NCBI GenBank assembly: GCA_036897095.1
Contig: JAYMSP010000654.1
Location: 1 to 44,633 of the forward strand
Length of the DNA stretch: 44,633 bases
Direction of reading: 5' to 3'
DNA from: Plantago elongata
Lineage: Eukaryota; Streptophyta; Magnoliopsida; Lamiales; Plantaginaceae
Numbering within the stretch: the first letter of the stretch is position 1; each line of letters starts with the position of its first letter. This document shows, piece after piece, positions 39,012-44,633 of the stretch. The notes under the pieces were generated by a model. That model did no database searches. It worked only from the letters and a program-made list of their open reading frames with translations, and was not told the DNA's origin. The position numbers and the translations under genes are program-made.

Positions 39012-40415
39012 TGTTAGGAATATATGTTTAGTATTTTTAATAAATCACCATATAACTTATCTTACTACAGAAAGGTGAATAGTACTCTTGGTTCACTTGA
39101 ACATTGTAAACGAGGAAATCACTTAATATGTTAGTCTAGTAAATCTTGTAATAGGATTGTTAGGTCTTTAAATGTAATTTTTATTTCCAAGAAGGTCATG
39201 AAGAAGGATCCTATCAATGGATTTTAATTAAAGATTGAAGACTGAAGATTACACGAGGTTTATGAAGACTAAAGGAATTAGTCTCCTCATATAAGCTATG
39301 AACATATATAATGATGTATAATGTATACATTGCATAATACTAGTATCTGAGGATATGATGTCATTAAGTATTGGAGTATGCGAGCTTTCAGAAAGCCTCA
39401 TGTATTCATTGAGACTGGACAAGAAATAGTACAATGCATTTATTACACGGGAAGAAATGTCTGTTGAATATACAGTCCTCTATGAAAACTGAGATAGAGA
39501 CTTATGAGTACTAATTTCAAGATATGAACTAATTGAATTTGAAGTATGTCTAACGGATACTTTCAAATGACTCTCGAACTCATCTATAAATATCACCACT
39601 TAGAAGCTGAGAAATACACACACGAACTACGCTTTCAATCTAACTTTCAAGCAAGTATTCTGTCTAGCATTGCTACTCTCTTCAAGCTTTCTGTTGCAAC
39701 CAAAAGCTCGAGAAATCACAAGTAGTTCTAAGTGTCCTGAACCTTTAATATGATATTGTTATTCATGAAAGAGTTGAACTGTCGGATACCCTTTTTGAAG
39801 TTCATTCTCCATAACGAATATCAATTAACTTGGGCCAATAAAAGAACAATTTACCATACATTGAATAAGTGTATTAAGTATACTTGTTTCTTCTAAGTAC
39901 GAGAAGCTTTCCTGACAAACACAACATAACCAACACCATAAATGTGGTGTACATGAAGTACTTGATTTGGGAAATCAAGTAATAGCTCCAAGGTTATCTA
40001 CAGGAAGTACTTTGCTCGAGGAGCTAGGGAAAAACTCTGGGAGAACATTTGGTTGGGAACCATTTGTTTAGGGATCTTAGAATAGGATTATTGTAAGGTG
40101 AACTCAATTGTTTTCTCTAGAGAATCCCAGGTCTCAGAAATGTCAAAGTGGATTAGTTGGAGGATTACGCCACCTCCAGATACCATTATACTTGTTGTGC
40201 TAATTACTTATTTGTACTTAACTTTCAGCATCACACACACACACACACATACACTTGTTATTGCAAATAACAAACTCATATATCTGTCATTAAGTCTTCC
40301 GATCTCTTAATCTAAGTATCAAATATCTACAAGTATCTGAGAAACTGTGTTTATTGACAAAAGTTTGAAAAGACTATCCCCCTAGTCTTTTACTTTGTTG
40401 TTATATGGACCAACA
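39012..40415 (+). mobile_element. Copia-type 3' LTR
   Basis: A polypurine tract AAAAAGGGAGGAAT (38997-39010) is followed by TGTTAGGAATATATG, a typical copia LTR start. A TATA-like CTATAAATATCACC (39581-39594) sits where an LTR promoter is expected, and the sequence ends near ...GGACCAACA (40415), giving TGTT...AACA ends over 1.4 kb. The rest of the element is missing or unrecognisable and no target duplication was found, so it is a truncated insertion. The right border is less certain than the left. Confidence 0.5.
40232..40248. repeat. (CA)n microsatellite
   Basis: Eight CA units inside the copia-type LTR. Confidence 0.85.
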
Positions 40416-40589
40416 CTAAAACCTTGCTTTTGACAATTAGATGGTACCAAGGACCTCCTATGCAAATTGATGAGTTTGAGCTTATTCCACTTCTGCCCCA
40501 GACCTGTAGAATATTGTTTTGTCTATGATTCACGCATAATCTGCAGGAGCTGCCACCGTACTATCTTAGATTTAACTCAGGCGAAACAA

Positions 40590-40658
40590 GTGCATTCCTA
40601 GCCTAGTTGGTTTGTTAACAGTTTGTCAACCTGGAGGTCATAGGTTTGACTCCTCCCA
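40590..40658 (+). repeat. tRNA-derived SINE-like head
   Basis: A box TAGCCTAGTTGG (40599-40610) and B box GGTTTGACTCC (40643-40653) match the polymerase III consensus closely, with tRNA-like spacing. The stems do not pair fully, so it is read as a SINE head and not as a tRNA gene. Confidence 0.55.
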
Positions 40659-40725
40659 TGACCAATTTTATTAGCCTTTTATTTCAGCCTCGTTTTGTGC
40701 ACAGAAAATTACCTTTGTTCTTGAA

Positions 40726-42319
40726 TGTTACAGAACCATAACTACGCCCTTCTAGCCTTTTTAAACCTATTTTCTTAGCTCTTTAAATTACCATTTTGCC
40801 CTTATGATCGCAGTCTACCCTTTTGACTTATTGAAACCGTAGTAGAGACTTTGTGGAGTTTACAAGTGGTGTTTTGGACTATTTGTGGGTTATGGTGACT
40901 TTTGGTGATTCGAAGTGCAAGCTTATGGATGGTTTTGCGGATTATTTGAGTGTGACTTGGATCCGAATCGTCTCCGAGGTAAGGGGATTTCCTTGACACT
41001 TTTGTTTCTATCTTATTATTACTATATATAACTTATGGTTATTATACCAAGTAATGGGTTTGGTATAATAGTCTTTTTGAAAAGATCAAGTATGTGCCAT
41101 AAATGATTTAACGTGATTGTGATTTGTGAAAAGTATTTTCTTTAAAATCATATATTGAAAATATGTTTTATGCTCATCGATATGCCCTATGAATTGTTTC
41201 TGCCCCTTCGGGGAGTGTCGTGCTTTTGAAGATCTCCCATTGTTATGTTATCGTTTGATAGGACATTATATTGTTATTGTTATGTGAAATGTAGACCTAT
41301 GTGCCACCACGGTTCGTGTAGCCTTAGAGTATTTTGTCTGATTGAGCTAAAAGATTGTACTGTTTTGTAAAGTGTTCCATGCAAACTGTATTTTGAATAT
41401 GTAAAATGTATGTATACGTATATTTAAAATAATCTGCTTGATCCGGGTAAAAGTGTCAATAGGCTCACCAAGGAGAAAGAGTAAGAGCGCGCCCGAAGGG
41501 GGGGGGGGGGGGGGACCGAACGGAGATACTTTGGAGTTCAAATGGTGTTCGGATGATGAATTGTGAAGATTATTTTATTAGATGTTCCGTACTCTGGATA
41601 TGTATTGTATATGATGATTTGTACCGTTGAGATGTATGTTATGTACTGAGCACTTGTAATTACTGTATGAATCTTAGACCATCCACTGTGAAGGAAGTCG
41701 TGAAGGGCGGTCGCCACTATTTTTTAATTATTGCATTGTGGCGACCGCCATTGAGATGTATGGATCTTAGACAAACCGTGCCTACGACTAATTTTTGTAA
41801 TGTGGCGACCGCTATTTTTTAATTATTGTTTATAATTATGTTAATGTGAATATTAAAAATTTGAAGCGAAAAGAGACGTTTTTATTAGAAATATGAGTAG
41901 AATAGTGTAATAGTAAAAAATTCGAACGTATACGAACAAAAGGTGAAATTTAATGTATAAGAAAATATATCGTAATTGGTCTCATTTTGTAGATCTCGAA
42001 AAAATATAAACGGCGGTATAAATTTTATATTTTTTTAATTTAAAAATAAGTAAATATATTAAAAAGGGGTTGGGCCACACATGGGGGCCAGCCCCAAGAT
42101 AGAACGAGGTGTGGAGCAGCCACGACTGCTCCACAACCGTCCATAGCACCGCGATCGATTTTCACGACCATCCACATTAGGCGGTCTTAGATGCTCTGTT
42201 TAACCACTCTGAGATATTATTGTATTTTGAGGATTAAAGTTAGGCTTCATCTTGGCGCGAGTCCGTTTCACGATAGACGACTGGTCACCCAAAAAGTGAA
42301 TTGGTTTTGGGGCGTGACA
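40726..42319. mobile_element. Probable gypsy-type LTR, interrupted by a MITE
   Basis: Left edge TGTTACAGAACC; right edge GGGGCGTGACA, whose complement TGTCACGCCCC is a frequent gypsy LTR start. Internal phrases such as CCCCTTCGGGG and GCGCGAGTCCGTTTCACG fit such LTRs, but no primer site, polypurine tract or matching flanks were found, so limits and orientation are tentative. It includes a run of 17 G (41498-41514). Confidence 0.35.
41677..42186. mobile_element. PIF/Harbinger-like MITE
   Basis: 510 bp, starting GACCATCCACTGTG and ending GGATGG-like (CACATTAGGCGGTC), with imperfect inverted ends and the 3-bp duplication TTA (41674-41676 and 42187-42189). The motif GTGGCGACCGC recurs inside. 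It splits the probable gypsy LTR. Confidence 0.7.
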
Positions 42320-42615
42320 ATGGTGGTTGTGTCTTCTCCACTCACTATGGGTCGTAATCAAAGGGTCCATATTAGTCAATCACTTCTCCTTCTTTCTTTC
42401 TTCCTGGAGGTATTTACTAGTTCAGACTTGGTTGTTCCCCCGACTATCGGTTCAATGCTTTGGCGTTGAAACACACTAGATGATAGGGAAGCCTTGTTCT
42501 CTTACTCTTCTAGTATCCATGTTTCCTTCTGACTTGAATACTAGTTCAGTGTAGTTTCTGTTCATTATCTGTATCCAAGCTATGCATTCCTGTTTAGTGG
42601 TAAAATATCATTTCC

Positions 42616-42757
42616 ATGAGATCATAGCAATAATAACATTGATCATAGAATAATACATTGAGATTATAGAATAATACTTGTGTAACGTTTTAATGAGATC
42701 ATAGATTAATACATTGAGATCATAGAATAATACTTTGAGATCATAGAATTATACTTG
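42616..42757. repeat. Tandem repeat of a ~20-24 bp unit
   Basis: Six to seven copies around the unit TGAGATCATAGAATAATACA, with small length changes. It begins only a few bases beyond the stop codon of the FAR1-related pseudogene. Related units occur in both introns of that pseudogene. Confidence 0.75.
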
Positions 42758-43118
42758 TGAATTTTCATTTGATGTCTTTGTATGGTTTACACGATCCGAG
42801 ACCTTTTCTTTTGATGTCTTTGTCAACTTGTTCAGGAATATAATTTTCTGGTATTCTCTTGATGTTGTTCTTGTCTAGCACACGTATGCAATGTTTACAT
42901 AACCTGCCAACTGATTCCACATGCTTGCAAGTACAAGTGACCTCCACCCTCCCGTCTTCATGTTTTATATATATCACACTACATTCCATTTCAGTTTCAT
43001 CCTCTGGTTTGACATCATACATTACCCTGTCATCCAGTTTCATGGCTTCATAAGCATCTGTAGCTAGGGACCTTCTGAACTCTTTTTGGAAGTTTTTGAA
43101 TATTTTCAATGTGTATAC

Positions 43119-43282
43119 CTGAGAACATAGGAGTTTTTATTGATTTCATAAAATGTAAAGTTGAGAACATAGAAATTTTATTCAAGATCATAAAATATAA
43201 TGTTGATATCATAGTCACTATAAGTGAGATAATAAAATATAATGCTGATATCATAGTCACTATAAGTGAGACCATAAAATAC
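43119..43282 (-). other. FRS pseudogene intron made of short repeats
   Basis: Donor CAT|GTATTTT and acceptor TTCTCAG|GTATAC join KHVAH to VYTLKIFKNF. The 164-bp intron consists largely of the unit GATATCATAGTCACTATAAG and shorter GA-ATCATA-AAAT variants, related to the tandem repeat at 42616-42757. Confidence 0.65.
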
Positions 43283-43742
43283 ATGTGCAACATGTTTCAC
43301 AAGTCCAAAAGGTATGTATATTGTTGGCTCGTATAGTTGATTTTTGAATTCTTGATAAATCTCATTTGTCCTACAGCGGTTGATCATTGTATCAAACAAT
43401 TTGAAGAATTTTGTGAGAGAGGTGCCCTTATTTGCATTGAATGAGATGGCATTGTTTATGCTTTCACTACGTTGGGATGATAGTATTCCTGCTGAGAATG
43501 CATCCTTGTTTAAGGTTGTAGCCCATTTTTCTCTTAGCTCGTATAATCGTTGAACCAACTATCATCCCCAAGTTCATATTTTTCAACCATGTACTTCCAG
43601 TTCTCTTCAAAATGATCCTTGTTTATTGATCCTTGAAGACATTGGTGAAAATCATTCTTGAAACGATCATCATTTTTCAGTCTTCTACAGTGGCTTATTG
43701 CATTTTTGATAGGTGCCAAAGACATAGTCTATGGCTGATATC

Positions 43743-43914
43743 CTCGCCAAATAACTGGATTCATAGCATGTTTTGTTGATATCATAGCAGTTCAGATTAA
43801 TAACATAGAGAATATGTCATTACACTAATTGTTGATATCATAGAAGTTTCATATGCAATCATAGGGATTATATATGATATCTTAGAAGTTATGAAAGAGT
43901 TCAGAATATTGTAC
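43743..43914 (-). other. FRS pseudogene intron with the same repeat unit
   Basis: Donor GAACTG|GTACAA and acceptor GGCGAG|GATATC bracket a 172-bp intron containing GATATCATAG or variants at least four times (for example TTGTTGATATCATAGCAG, TTGTTGATATCATAGAAG). Confidence 0.55.
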
Positions 43915-44633
43915 CAGTTCAATTCCTTTTGATATAGCAAAGTCTTGATCAGTGAATATTGTAGCTGGTTTCTTATTCCCCATGGATTTCAAGAATTCAC
44001 TTAGTCGCCAAATAAAGGATTCGGTGGATTCATTAGCTATAAAAGCACATCCAAACATAACATTGTTCAAATGGTTGTGTATCCCTACAAAAGGCGCCCA
44101 CACAAGCCCATACTTATTGGTTCTGTAGGTCGTATTAAACACTACAACATCACCATAGAGTGTATAATCATCTTTCATCATGGAGTCCCCCCAAAACAAG
44201 CTGCATAGCTTTCCATCTTCATCCAACTTCGGAGTGTAGTAGAACTGAGGATCTTGGGTTTGTCTTTCTTTTAGCATGTCGAGAACATTTTGTGCATCAA
44301 CTCCACCCATATCTTTTGTTCTTTTCCTTTCTACAAAGTTAATGTGGTCCCTTTCTATGTGTCCAACATTCTCCTACCCTCTTGCTTTTACTGTCAGATA
44401 TTTGAAACCATCTGTTGGGCGTAATCATCTTTTTCCATAAGCTCTATTATTCTTGCTTTGTCACTTGTTATTGTTCTTTCAACACGGTGTAAGTGTGACC
44501 ATTCTGGTCTAGTCAAAGCATGGTTGTGATTTTCATCATGTTTCATGACTTTGAAGAATTTGTTGATGTTGTCACAACTTATCACCAGTTTAGCTTTGCA
44601 TCCAGTTTTTAGTATAGCATCCACACGTCGTTT

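Larger units (their letters stand above)
42765..44633 (-). pseudogene. FAR1-RELATED SEQUENCE (FRS) pseudogene, 5' end beyond the window
   Basis: Minus-strand remnant of a FAR1/FHY3-family gene, a family domesticated from a Mutator-like (MULE) transposase. In order: the end of the FAR1 DNA-binding domain (KVMKHDENHNHALTRPEWSH); the MULE transposase core (DVVVFNTTYRTNKYGLVWAP, then IFTDQD); the HRLCLWHLSK and FSAGILSSQRSESINN regions; and a SWIM zinc finger (CTCKHVES..LCKHC). Likely exons: 44633-43915 (disrupted), 43742-43283 and 43118-42765. Lesions: in-frame TGA (44396-44394) and TAA (44390-44388), a frameshift near 44372, a 1-bp loss in the A run near 43705, and another near 43547. Intact members act as light-signalling transcription factors or as transposases; this copy cannot make a full protein. 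Confidence 0.87.

Noticed and set aside
40590-40658. Possible tRNA gene
   Set aside because: A and B boxes are good, but acceptor and anticodon stems do not pair; better explained as a SINE head. The same reasoning applies at 838, 10560, 33955 and 35100.

Overview
The window is nuclear DNA from a flowering plant, most likely a eudicot: it is AT-rich, the genes have GT-AG introns, and the products are plant-specific (a remorin, a plastid TypA/BipA GTPase, a calcium-dependent protein kinase and a FAR1-related sequence). I cannot place the species. All exon models below were built by hand by joining conserved reading frames at GT/AG borders.

There are three apparently intact genes. (1) A group-4-like remorin on the minus strand (2052-3639, 2 exons, 278 aa). 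(2) A plastid TypA/BipA translational GTPase of the SVR3 type on the plus strand (14201-19581, 14 exons, 678 aa). (3) A CPK7/8/32-like calcium-dependent protein kinase on the minus strand (27282-31479, 8 coding exons, 531 aa), with a likely 5'UTR intron ending at the ATG. A FAR1-related (MULE-derived) gene on the minus strand (42765-44633) runs off the right edge. It is a pseudogene, with two in-frame stops and three 1-bp frameshifts. The three intact genes are ordinary housekeeping or signalling genes, and nothing suggests they form a pathway or cluster.

The rest is accessory repeat DNA. Two terminal-repeat retrotransposons in miniature (TRIMs; 4033-5274 minus and 36107-37451 plus) have LTRs that carry a 5S-rRNA-like internal promoter, as in Cassandra elements. 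Each has taken a hAT-type MITE with an 8-bp target duplication into or beside its 3' LTR. A second TRIM family is present as a full element (6829-7452) and as a solo LTR with a perfect 5-bp duplication (8273-8500). It shares its LTR 3' end and primer-site region with the Cassandra-like family. Other elements are Harbinger-, Stowaway- and CACTA-like MITEs, several tRNA-headed SINE-like repeats, a copia-type LTR, a probable gypsy LTR carrying a MITE, and a tandemly duplicated AT-rich block (22735-26010).

The observations most worth a second look are: the nested TRIM structures and their shared modules; a separate stretch matching the 3' half of 5S rRNA (37884-37951); introns of the FAR1-related pseudogene that contain the same short repeat as its 3' flank; and two opposite-facing ~380-bp repeats with a tRNA-like head and a shared tail. 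I found no prokaryote-like system, CRISPR array or viral genome.
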